Shown: piece after piece, positions 11,701 through 21,196 of the stretch | Layout: the number at the start of each line of letters is the position of its first letter | Position numbering within the stretch: position 1 is the first letter of the stretch | Notes under the pieces: model-generated | What the model saw: the letters and a program-made list of their open reading frames with translations, nothing else | The model's database searches: none | Told to the model about the DNA's origin: nothing | Position numbers and translations under genes: made by a program | DNA from: Hortaea werneckii | Taxonomy: Eukaryota > Ascomycota > Dothideomycetes > Mycosphaerellales > Teratosphaeriaceae | NCBI GenBank assembly: GCA_037044905.1 | Contig: JBAOKB010000077.1 | Location: forward strand, 806,001-870,000 | Length of the DNA: 64,000 bases | Reading direction: 5' to 3'

Positions 11701-12522
11701 CGGCGCAGACTAGAGATGAGGTTGCATGCAGCAAGATGCATCGTCACTTTCGCGGCACCTTAGCGCTCAAGGGTCTAGTCGGACCAATGAGGCGGGCTCC
11801 CTAACCTTCCCCGGTCAGCTTCCCTGCCGGAAGGCCCGCCGGCAACTCATTTAGACGCTACCCGTAAGCGCGGGCATGGGCGAACGCCTGCTCTTCATGT
11901 AGCAGCCTATAGTCGTGCCCGCGACCGACCGGCCTCTTTCTCCTCATCCATTCTCTCTGCCCGCCTCGACACAGACACATACTGCTCGTCGTCCAGTGCT
12001 TCTCCAATGCTTCGTCCGTCGCTTGTTGCACGGCCAGCGTGAGCGGATCCCGCATTTTATCGTTGCCGGCCCACCGCACTCGCTGCGAGCCACCAATCAT
12101 TCCTGCTGCTGGACTCGGCTAATTGCAGCACCTCATCCGCTCAGCATCCGCGTCGCAGTTCAGCAGGCGGCCTCGATGCTTTTCTAGCTCCGCCCCTCGA
12201 CAGCAGACTTGTTGCTGTCTGCGTCGCTAGGTGCTGCGCTGGCTGCTATTTGCCACAATCGCTCCGCCTCCCCTCCGTCATTCCTTCCGCGCGTACCTAG
12301 CCGACTCAGTCGTCAATCGCGGCAAGCGTCGTCGGATGCGAACCGCATCACAGACAGACCGTGGCATGACATTCCTCATACTGCCTCAAGCAAGGAACTT
12401 CTTCACGGCCACACAACGGCTCCGAAACGCTGGTATCCCTTGCCGCTTCTCATGAGCACCACAGGCATCCCGACTTTTTCGGCCCGAGTCACTGCGGTTT
12501 GGACTATACTGCCGATGACTCG
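8730..12522. other. Gene-poor region of 3.8 kb upstream of the zinc-cluster protein
   Basis: No exon with a recognisable family motif was found on either strand. Short open frames here (for example minus 9536-9832 and plus 11915-12187) look compositional. The final ~150 bp before 12523 stay open in frame with the following gene from 12370 and read like coding sequence (HRHPDFFGP, HCGLDYTADD), so an unplaced 5' exon junction probably lies there. The rest may be promoter, a long 5' UTR with introns, a non-coding RNA, or decayed repeat. Confidence 0.5.
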
Positions 12523-14925
12523 ATGAGCCTGACTGCAACTCACCCGCCACAGAGGCTAATCGATCACGGTCTGCCGATGAGCCGGAGCGATTATCGCCCT
12601 TCAGGCTTTACCGCCGTCAATGGCGAAAGGTATAACGTCACCGCCTTTCGTCCCGAGGAAAGCGACGCGGTTCAAGCAAGACCGTCGGAGCCTCCGAGAG
12701 ATGCGTACCCCGAGCGGCCTGCTTCGCCAGCGCCTTATCGTCAACAGCGCTGGCGAGCAGAAAATCCTGTCTCTCGCACGCCACAGCAAGACGGCGACGA
12801 TGCTAGGAAACGCAAGCGATCAGTCTCAAAAGACGGCGATCCAAAAGTATCGCCTTCTTATGGAGGCCGCGCTGCTGGAACGCCGCTTTCGCCAAAGCGG
12901 CGTGCGACAAATGCAGATTCAGCAAATGCCGCTGTTTCCCCTACTGCCAGTAATCGTGTCATCAACGAGTATACGTTGCCCCGCATTTCCTCAGATTCGA
13001 CTCGCAGAAGAACAGACGGATTGCCTTTAGTGGGCCACCCCTCACGGTAAGCAAGAAGCTCCCTGTAAATGTCTTGCCTGATGCTAATTGTCTGGAGTGA
13101 ACAATCACCCACCATTAGAAAAGATCACGGTGAGATACCGCCCGATCCACCCCCAGAGGTCGTGGCTGGTTTGGCAGAGTCGTTGCAACGGGAGCTAAGG
13201 CGTGACGAAGAAATCAAGGCCCAGAAACAGGCTCAGGCGCGCGCAGAACTTCAAGAGCGATCGCAGTTGCATGCTTCGATGCCGACGCCGTCGCAAGACC
13301 AAAATCCCTCTCACATGCAGTCTCGCCCGCCAACCCAGCAACATGATCGGGTCAGCACGCCGGCTTTGATGCATTCACATGTTCAAAGTCCGCCGCCGCC
13401 GCCCTTAGACGGTTGCTCATATCAACATCCACAAGAGTACAGCCCGGATCAAGTTGACGATCCCAAGAAGCGAAAACGGAATTTTAGCAATCGGACTAAG
13501 ACTGGGTGTCACACTTGTCGGTCTCGAAAGAAAAAGTGTGACGAGCGAAAACCTACATGCGCTAATTGCGAACGTGGGCAGTTCAATTGCGAAGGCTATG
13601 GGCCCAAGCCTCCTGGTGGATTCAAACAGCCGACCACGACGAACAAAGCGCCCGTGACACTGCAGTCTAAGCCTCTATACGAAGGGCCACAGGGTCCTAC
13701 TGGCTATTATCCGAGCCATGCTGAAGAGCACGGACGACCATATTCACACTGGGGCCGGATACCACCACATGAACATGATCAGCAGCAAAACTCTCCTCCC
13801 GTCGATCCGAGGCAAGTCCACCATCCGCCTAGTGTATGGTCGAAACACCCCAGCTGGGCACCAGCAGAGCCAGTCATTTACCCTCCGAGACTGCCGCCCG
13901 CCGACTTCTCGACTGTGCCACCCTTACATCCCTATACGCACGGGGCTCCGCCACCTTTGCCGCCGCCTCCGCCGCCGCCTCCACACATGGACACCTGGTC
14001 TGCTGATCATCCCACCCATGCTTTCCGACCACCTCCTAGTGCTGGAGGTGTTCCAAGCGCACAAAACAGCCACACAACTTCAAGCTCGCAGCGGACTGCT
14101 GTCATGGCCCTTACATACAATCCTCATGCCCAAGTCGCGGAGAAAGAGAAGATGCTTCTTGGCCAGCCGTTCTTGCATTTTATCGATCCGGAGTTGATGG
14201 GAGACCGACAGCAGTGCAAAGGAGCCCTGGAGCGGTACAACGATGGAGCGAGGAGTACTTCGCATCTCAGCCACGAAGAGCGCGGCCGCCTCTTCCGTGC
14301 TATCGTGGACCCCACGGCTAGGCCAGAACACAGTCACCGCCATGAGCCTTACAATGGTCCACAAGGCTATGCAGGACGTAATACGGTCGTCGAATCCCCT
14401 TTCACTTGCGAATATGGATACAACATCGACCTTGGAGACGACGTTGTCATTCAATCTGGATGTCACATGCAGGATGCTTGCGCAATCAGAGTCGGTGCTC
14501 GAACCATCGTCGGGCCCAACGTGAAATTCTACGGCATTACAGCCAGTGTCGATGCATCGACACGCAAAGGGAGTCAAGGCTGCGTACAAGGTGGCGCGAT
14601 CAAAATTGGAGAAGACTGCTTCATCGGCGGCGACGTGGTCATCTTGCCATATCGGAAAATCGGGAAAGGCGCTGTGGTGGGTGCCGGCTCAGTAGTGACG
14701 AAAGTGAGTTGATACCAAACGACGTTCCCACCTCTGTGCTTTGTGCTAATCATGCTTTTTCCACAGGACGTCAAAGACTACACAGTCGTAGCCGGCAACC
14801 CCGCCAAAGTCATCCGGCGCATCGAACCGGGCCCTAATGTCGACCGACACCACCCGGACATCCAGGAGCAAAACGAGAAAATGTTACAGGAAATGTGGGA
14901 TAATGCGAAACGAACAAGGGAATGA
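12523..14925 (+). CDS. Zn2Cys6 zinc-cluster protein fused to a maltose-acetyltransferase-like domain
   Basis: Putative nuclear regulator with an enzyme-like C-terminus. Exons 12523-13046, 13119-14703 and 14767-14925 (introns 72 and 63 nt) give 755 residues. Residues 1-300 are disordered with basic patches. The fungal zinc cluster is at about 305-332 with spacing C-x2-C-x6-C-x6-C-x2-C-x6-C after the basic KKRKRNFSNRTKTG. A proline-rich linker follows, including a run of eight prolines near 13960-13985. About 510-570 resembles the Mac domain (EKEKMLLGQPFLHFIDPEL, RYNDGAR, ERGRLFRAIVDP). About 590-735 is a left-handed beta-helix with hexapeptides (IGEDCFIGGDVVILPY, VVGAGSVVTKDV, VVAGNPAKVIRRI). 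The segment where maltose/galactoside acetyltransferases keep their catalytic His reads YGITASVD, so Ala650 replaces it. The true start may lie in an upstream exon. The DNA target is unknown. Confidence 0.85.
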
Positions 14926-15427
14926 AACGGTCATTTCCAACGATGTGAAGGAAGCCTCAGGAAGAGGACAAAAAAGTTTATGATGTGTGACGGCCGCGAA
15001 CATCAAACAACTTCAGATGTAATATGCTTGCCCCCCCTCCCCCTTTACTCCGCTTCATTGTGTGTGTACACATTTGCCTCCAGCGAATTCCTTTTTCGGC
15101 CTCTTTTTTAGCGGTAATGGAATTGTGTGGCATTTGTAAATAATATACCTCGACTTCAGTAAAAAGTTTTCAAAAGCACCTCCAAGAACAGAACATGACA
15201 CGCGCGGAGCACACGTTGATGAAAATCGCATTAGGAATAAAACAATGTGCCCTGTCTTTCTTACCACGAGGTGTTTCTAACTTGCTGTTCAAATTCTTTG
15301 ACATCAAAGCTTCCGTACATCGAACAAACGCAAAGCTTTTCTGAAAGCGAAAGAACCTCAAAAGAAGTCCACACAGAATATACTCCCAGACACCCCTTAG
15401 CCCGTGCACAGCACACATTCGTACCGA
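14926..15427. other. Intergenic between convergent genes
   Basis: 3' regions of the zinc-cluster protein and ALG10. Pyrimidine-rich near 15030-15055; no gene recognised. Confidence 0.55.
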
Positions 15428-17273
15428 CTACCACATAAATCTCTGCACCTTCCCAGGCTCCTGCGGCCACTCATAGCCCCAATTCAGGAAGATATACCCC
15501 GTCACGCCATTAATAACCAGCAGCCAGACCGTCTCCAGCCACAGCCTGTGATCGTAATTATGCCATAGCGCCTGAGTGGACAGCATGGAGCTGTTGTTCT
15601 TCTCCTTCGGTGAGACCCGGCGGTTCTCTACCCTCGACGGTAAACGGAGCGGGAGATGCATGCGCCAGAATAACCAGGGGAGGATGAAATACCTGGGTTC
15701 GACTAAAGGCGCGGTGATGAGTTGTAAAGCTGATGTCGCAAGCCAGATGAGGACAAAGGAGCAGGTGACGCTGTGCTCGCCGTCCGGGAGGAGATTGGTA
15801 GGTGAGCGGTGCGAACGCGGGGGTCCGCCTCCGAGTGCTTGGATGCAGGCCCAGGCGCAGAGGATGTAGATGGGGACGACGGCGTATCGCATCCAAGGCG
15901 GTCGCAGTAATATCCGAAAGACGTAGAAGACGTAGTGTCGGTTATCTGCCAGGGTGAACGGGTGGACAATGGTGTTTGCCCATACGACGACGCCTGCGAT
16001 GCCTAGGAGGAGAATGAAGAGCCAGAGTCGGGGGAGAAGACGGCGGCGTTTGAAGATCTGGAGGGATTCCAGGTGGCCGGCGTGTCGAGTCTGAGCGAGG
16101 GCGGTTATCGGGACGAGGAGTATGTGGGGGTAGAGTAGGGGCAGGGAGAAAAATGTCATGAACGGCCAGAGATAGAGCAGTTGGGGCAGGTGCAAGGTTG
16201 CAGTGTGATTGCCTTTGTCGCCTAAAACGACGGAGCCGTTCCAGAGCACAAACCCGGCAAATCCGGCGAGAAGAGTCAGATAGGGTAGAAGTCCTAGGAT
16301 CAACCCCAGCACTCGTTGAGGTTGACTGATGGTTTTGAGCGAGCAGGCAGCAATGGAAACAATGCAATTGGCGTAAGCTGTCATGTGCGGAACGGTCAGT
16401 CGGAAAGAATTGCATGTATTGGCACAGAAGACATACCATCGATCCAGGACTCCTCAACGGGAGGGTCGTAGATGATTTCAAACTTCCATGCGGTCTTGGC
16501 AACGCTGTAGATTGAGTCGCCAAACCCGTCAACACCACGATGCATGCTGCCGCGGACAGCCTCTTGGCCCTTGTCAAGATGTTGCACCAGGGTAACAGCA
16601 GCTGGAAAGACTGTGATCCAGAAAACGTTTGTTTGGCGAAACGTGAGGCTGATCAACCCCAACGCCACCAATCTCACGAAGCGCTCTGTAGCCTTCATGT
16701 TGGACCGATGGGCGTTGACCATCTGGACGTAGAACACAACCACCGAAAGAGTTGACCAGATATCCGTATAATATAGCGCCGAGAAAAAGAAGAGAGGCGG
16801 GAAGAGAACCATATTCAACGCACTGTGCTGGAAAAGGCCGCGCTCCTGTCTTGTATGTAAACTCCGCGTCTGATATGAGACGTACGCCGCTGCCGCCAGC
16901 AGCGCCAGGCCGAGCGCATTGGTCAATCGGAGAGCAGCTAGGTTGCATCCTAGCAGAGGCAGCGCGAAGCCGAAGCCGAACCGCTCGTTCAGCCAGTTCG
17001 AAAAGGAGAGAAGATAGGATACTAAGTAAAGGCCAGGGGGCGTGGTGATCTTGGGATCCCAGTCATGGAAGTTCCCTGCGCAGTATAGCTGCGCCTGGCG
17101 GACATGAAAGACTTCGTCCTGCGAGTAATAGGGCAATCATGAGAAAGTTGTCCACTTACCTCGTTTTTCTTGGGGTTGGGGCTACGTACGAGATATGGTT
17201 CGGTGACGGTGCGGTCGACTAGGTAGAACCACGCTGATAGAGGCGCCAGGGCTGCGCTTTGCAGTAGTAACAT
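15428..17273 (-). CDS. ALG10: ALG10, dolichyl-phosphate-glucose alpha-1,2-glucosyltransferase
   Basis: ER-membrane enzyme that adds the third, terminal glucose to the dolichol-linked Glc2Man9GlcNAc2 oligosaccharide for N-glycosylation. Exons on the minus strand: 17273-17160, 17118-16437, 16377-15428, joined in phase 0 and phase 1, giving 581 residues. The diagnostic lumenal motif DEVFHVRQAQLYC...FHDWDPKITTPPGLY begins exon 2 and contains the acidic pair used by GT59 enzymes. Many membrane segments follow (LGLALLAAAAYVSY, FPPLFFFSALYY, LILGLLPYLTLLAGFAGFVLW, FMTFFSLPLLYPHILLV). The late segment LITAPLVEPRYFILPWLFWRMHL is also characteristic. The first intron is only 41 nt (17119-17159). The start is the ATG at 17273; the longer upstream frame has no ATG. 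It is divergent from PSF2 with 282 bp between starts. Confidence 0.94.
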
Positions 17274-17455
17274 GGTGGTGTGACGGGTGCCCGTCGTTGC
17301 AAGTGGCAATCAGCATCATGGTGAAGTCTGAGGATGGGAACAACTCCAGATGGCCATGGTGGCAGCGCGGTATCTTCGGGAGATGATGCCCGGTTGACGT
17401 GAGTTGCCGCCGCGCCATTGGCCGGGCGGGTTCCAAGGCGCCGCGTCCCGCCCGA

Positions 17456-17473
17456 ACGCGTTTGTTTCGCGTC
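17456..17473. promoter_or_regulatory. MluI-type cell-cycle box (MCB) upstream of PSF2
   Basis: A perfect ACGCGT lies at 17456-17461, followed within ten bases by a second CGCG core (TTCGCGTC). It is about 95 bp before the PSF2 start. ACGCGT is the MBF (Swi6/Mbp1) site that drives G1/S replication genes in fungi. Occupancy here is an inference from position and gene identity. Confidence 0.5.
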
Positions 17474-17555
17474 TTCACTAGACCGACGTGAATTGAAGGC
17501 GGGCTTGGATTGGAAGTGCTGCGGCGTACGGTGTAGCGATGCGCGGCGAGGCGAG

Positions 17556-18473
17556 ATGGCACTCCCACTACCGCCCGGTCTTACGCCTTCGGAAGTTGGT
17601 TTCCTGTGTGAGATGGAGCTCGTCACAGTGATACCCCGCCAGAGGCTAGAAGGACTCGAATTGCTAGGTGTGAGTGCGTCCTAGCGATGGCTTCTGCGTA
17701 AGCTCGGTATGGTCATAGTCCGGACTGCAGACGCTCACACATTCCTGTCGCAGGGACCGACTCAAGCTTTGAGTCCACCTTTCCCAGCTCCATTGCCGCT
17801 CTGGCTGGCGCTGCTCTTAAAGAAGCAAAAGAGGGCGAACATTAGCCCGCCACCATGGCTGAGTGTCGACGGTCTGTCACATATTCTGGATTTTGAGACG
17901 GACGAACGGACTGCAGAGCTTTTCTCGCCATCACCAGAACTTCCGCACCCAACAACTACGTCTGCTCTTGAGGGAGATGCATATCTAGCGCATGACACGA
18001 TGGAAGTGTCACCCCCTTTCCTAAGTGAAGCGGCGACGGCAAGAGCTCAAGCAGATGCTCTGCCCTATCATTGGCTCGAAGTCAGCCATTTGCTGCTCAC
18101 TCATGCTGCAGATGACTTTGAGGATTCAGACACAGTCCGGAGATTACTAAGAGACCTTAGAGAAGTGCGCATGAGCAAACTCAGAAAAGGCTTCAAGGTG
18201 CTTGGACCCGGCGGAGGTGTTAAAATGAACGGTGTTGGAGGTATGGAGATTGCTGAAGTGAGAGGCTTTGTGGGCGGCGTAGTTGATGGAATGAGGTAAG
18301 CATCACTCTCTAAACCACATGATCACGAACGCTTGAATCCAGAAACTGATGGTTTGAACAGAAAAATCAACAAGTCAAGAGAAGAATCTCGAAGAGAGCA
18401 AGAAGCCGAAGACCGCGAAAACGGTCTCGGAGGCAGTAGCTACCGTGATGATGAGGACGATGATATGCTATAA
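17556..18473 (+). CDS. PSF2: GINS complex subunit PSF2
   Basis: Subunit of the GINS tetramer, part of the CMG replicative helicase with Cdc45 and Mcm2-7. Exons 17556-17669, 17754-18295 and 18362-18473 (introns 84 and 66 nt) give 255 residues. The N-terminus [31 protein letters not shown] and then PLPLWLALLLKKQKRANISPPPWL match the Psf2 B-domain. The A-domain follows with LPYHWLEVSHLLLTHAADDFEDSDTVRRLLRDLREVRMSKLRKGF. About 40 residues between them (residues ~85-125) are low-complexity and specific to this lineage. The tail is acidic (DDEDDDML). Exon 1 is joined using the GTGAGT donor at 17670, which keeps phase with the GPTQAL start of exon 2. It shares a 282-bp divergent promoter with ALG10, carrying an MCB element. 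Confidence 0.93.
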
Positions 18474-18800
18474 CGAATTTTGTTGTTTTTCCCACAAATG
18501 ACTTTCACCTTGCATGTGATTGCCCCAAATTCCTCGTGACTCGCTACGTGTGTAGCCGGATTTTTCAAAATACACGGTGACAAAACACAAACCCCTTTCA
18601 CACACGGTCACACAGAGAGATGAGACAACTTGGCAAAGACGTGCACACTACCTCCATCACTGCCTACTTGCAAAACGACTCGCACTCTAATAACCAAACA
18701 TAACTCGATTCCAGCTGAAAAGGGGGGCAAACCAATCAAAAGCCTCAAGTCCGCACCAACAACTCCAGCTCAAAACGCACCACCCACCTCATCACGAAAA
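18474..18800. other. Intergenic, PSF2 to small membrane protein
   Basis: Short spacer between two plus-strand genes. The frame of the next gene stays open back to 18630 but without coding character; nothing else seen. Confidence 0.5.
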
Positions 18801-19088
18801 ATGTTCTCTTCCCTAGCCTACGGCCTCATCTTCTTCCTCATCATCGCCATGAACCACAAATACGGCAAGCCCTGGGAAGACGCCAAGACGCAGAAGGACA
18901 CGCGCAAACGCAAACGCAAAGCGCGCTACGAGAAGAACAAGGCGGCGGAGCAGAAGGAGTTTGAGGAGAGTCAGCAGAAGCGGCGCGAGGCGAAGAGGAA
19001 GCAGAGGAAGGAGGACGACAAATTGGAGAGCGTTTATGGGCGGAGGAGCGAGGGGTTTTGGGCTTATGATGTTGAGAGTCATCGGTGA
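18801..19088 (+). CDS. Small single-pass membrane protein with charged tail, unassigned
   Basis: Predicted 95-residue protein. After the ATG at 18801 (MFSSLAYGL) a single hydrophobic segment of about 17 residues (LAYGLIFFLIIAM) is followed by NHKYGKPWEDAK and then a long, strongly charged Lys/Arg/Glu helix from about 25 to 82. The ending GFWAYDVESHR is aromatic. This layout suits a type II or tail-exposed protein whose charged helix faces the cytosol or matrix. I do not recognise a family. An in-frame ATG at 18630 would add 57 Ser/Thr/Pro-rich residues, but the downstream start puts the membrane segment at the N-terminus and is preferred. Codon choice (CTC, GCC, AAG dominant) supports real coding. 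Confidence 0.6.
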   Translation: MFSSLAYGLIFFLIIAMNHKYGKPWEDAKTQKDTRKRKRKARYEKNKAAEQKEFEESQQKRREAKRKQRKEDDKLESVYGRRSEGFWAYDVESHR

Positions 19089-19775
19089 ATAGGGGGCTCT
19101 TTCTGGAAGCTTTGGGAGGAGAAGGGTGGGATGGAGAGGGGCTTAGGGGGAGAGTTCAGTGGAAAAGCGTAGTGAAGGTCAGAGGTGGGAATTTGCGTGT
19201 GGTTTTGGCCGAGCCCTTTGTTGAAACGGTGCCTACGGCCCATGGGATGTAGCAATTGCGCGCTGGTCCTGCAAATCCAAGCCCAGCATCTCTGGGAAGA
19301 AGTGGTTCTCCTGGTCCTGCTGTGCATTGGAGATGAAAAGGGCCAGAACGTGCATTCACGGGTAGCAAGCAATGTGTTCTGTTTAAGCACCATCTCAAAG
19401 TACTTGCACAGCACGCGTTTACGATCGATTGGAGCAGGAGCAGGTAGAACCTTCAAATCGGCTAGTTTGCTCGAACGTCAAGGGGCTTTGCGATTTTTGA
19501 TGGCGTCGGATCGATAATGTGTACTTTCATTCACTTGACATGAGTCAGATTGGTCAGCAGACCTAAAAGGGTAGTAGCGTCGACAGTAGCAAACCCCCGA
19601 CTTTCGATAACACCGCTTGCCTTCACAATCCAAGACTGTGCAGATGCAACTCAAGCTCAACACCCGTTCGCCCCAGTACACACAAGCGACGAACGAGAAA
19701 CCCCAAAATCCCATGCTGACAAAAGCTGTGACAGTCTAATTCACCAGGACCTGTCTCTCCATCATCAACTTCGTC
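19089..19775. other. Intergenic, nothing recognised
   Basis: 3' region of the small membrane protein and upstream region of the next plus-strand gene. Short open frames on both strands show no motif. Confidence 0.5.
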
Positions 19776-20270
19776 ATGCCTGAAGTACGTCCACGTGCCT
19801 GGACGAGCCGATCTCTCGTCAACTACCTCAACGCACGCATTGACGATCCGCCAGGTTCGGAGATGACCCCTTCCTTGAAGCAAGTCCTGAAACACCCAGG
19901 CTTCCTCGAAGGCATCAACGCATTTGACCGGATGGTTGCCTTGAGGTACGCTTACTTAGGCCTCTCAGCCTGCCAGCGATTGTACTTCCAATCCCGCGCC
20001 GACCGCGGCTATCTCAACCCTCCGCAGCAGAGGTGGAAGTACGAAGTCCAATATGCCATTAAGCTTGGTGATCTCCTGTTCAAACCGGCGCCGCAGATGA
20101 CTGCCTACGAGTTCAAGCGGCTGCTGAAGGACATCGTGAAGGAAACCCGAAGGCTGGTTGCGTGGACGGAGCTGCAACTTTGGCATATGCAGCAGAGAGC
20201 CGAGTATGAAGCCGAGTATGACACCAAGCTTCCTCCAAACCGCCCGTCTAACCCACTGGAATTGTTCTAG
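19776..20270 (+). CDS. Conserved-looking hypothetical protein, 164 residues
   Basis: Intronless frame with ATG at 19776 in a good context (CGTCATGCC). The protein is soluble-looking, mostly helical, Arg/Gln/Leu-rich. Residues 1-25 are basic (RPRAWTSRSLVNYLNARI), the centre has an Asp/Met/Ala-rich helix (INAFDRMVALRYAYLGLSACQRLYF), and 100-140 forms amphipathic helices (YEFKRLLKDIVKETRRLVAWTELQLWHM). No targeting signal or membrane segment is evident. I do not recognise the family. It stands alone between two small genes; its neighbours give no functional clue. Length, uniform amino-acid composition and clean start and stop make it a likely real gene. Confidence 0.6.
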   Translation: MPEVRPRAWTSRSLVNYLNARIDDPPGSEMTPSLKQVLKHPGFLEGINAFDRMVALRYAYLGLSACQRLYFQSRADRGYLNPPQQRWKYEVQYAIKLGDLLFKPAPQMTAYEFKRLLKDIVKETRRLVAWTELQLWHMQQRAEYEAEYDTKLPPNRPSNPLELF

Positions 20271-20377
20271 GCATGCTGGCTTTAGATGCAAAAAGGTGGT
20301 ATGCGCTCTGAAATGGATGCTTGAAAGTTGACAAGCAGGTGCGGTTCGGGCGAGTGAATGCGTTGGATCAGGGGTTC

Positions 20378-20521
20378 TCAAGCTGTTGTGGCATTTCCAT
20401 ATGAGAATCGATTTCCGTCCTGCTTCTGCCCGCCCCGTTGAATGAGCCTGTCGAAAGCGAAGTAGAAGAAGGTGAGGAGACCGACGAGAAGCAAAAGGCT
20501 GATGATGTTTTCGGGTTCCAT
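20378..20521 (-). CDS. Candidate 47-residue single-pass membrane protein
   Basis: A short minus-strand frame below the usual length cut-off. It starts MEPENIISLLLLVGLLTFF and has one uninterrupted hydrophobic stretch (about residues 6-23), then FDRLIQRGGQKQDGNRFSYGN and the stop. The N-terminus is acidic and the flank after the membrane segment is basic, so the positive-inside rule would place the C-terminus in the cytosol. The layout recalls very small ER membrane subunits such as OST4, but the sequence does not match OST4 as I know it. It lies just past the stop of the 164-residue protein, tail to tail. Real coding is plausible, not proven. Confidence 0.4.
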   Translation of the reverse strand: MEPENIISLLLLVGLLTFFYFAFDRLIQRGGQKQDGNRFSYGNATTA

Positions 20522-21196
20522 TTCAATGTAGGAAAAAGGCAGGCGAATTTCCCCGTAGGACGACAGGAGATCGTCTCAGCAAGTCTGTGAGAATATGTAT
20601 TTAAGAAAAGTAGCTTTCAAACGAGATTTTTCAAGACCAGACTCCGCTCACTGTCAATGCTGCCATCGATGTTGTTGAAGGCGGCTTGACGGATCTCAGC
20701 AAGCTTCTTTAATAACAGTGAGATTTCGAGAAAAGGAGAAAACACGGGTAGGAAAAAAGAGCCCATTCGTATCAGGACATTGCACTGATTCGTAACCTTG
20801 TCGCCCTACCTCGACCGAACCGGACTTACCGCGTGGTCGTCCCGAGCGCTCCAGCGGCGCTGAATCGTACCACCCAAAAACGTTTCTGTTCGCCTTGATC
20901 ATTCTTGAAGCGACCATGCCAGGAAGGCCTGGCGACCGCTACGGGTAATGATAAGGGGCTCTTCCTGCCGCGGTACTGTACATGGAAGAGGTTGCGAAAG
21001 CGTGCACTGACCGGGAAAGCGGCGCACGGGAGTGGCCGCAGTTAGCGTTGATCCCGGCAGAGACTAGCGAGTAGCAAGAGGCAAGCTACTCGAAATGTTT
21101 GAAGCATGCGCCTGGACCGCAGCGACTGAAGCAACCATCACCTGCAACGTCGTCGGGGATTGATATTGGCGGTGGCCAGGCGAAGGGTATTCCAAA
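20522..21196. other. Intergenic upstream of MTR4
   Basis: Holds the promoter and leader of MTR4 and possibly the promoter of the small minus-strand protein. No gene or clear element recognised. Confidence 0.5.
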
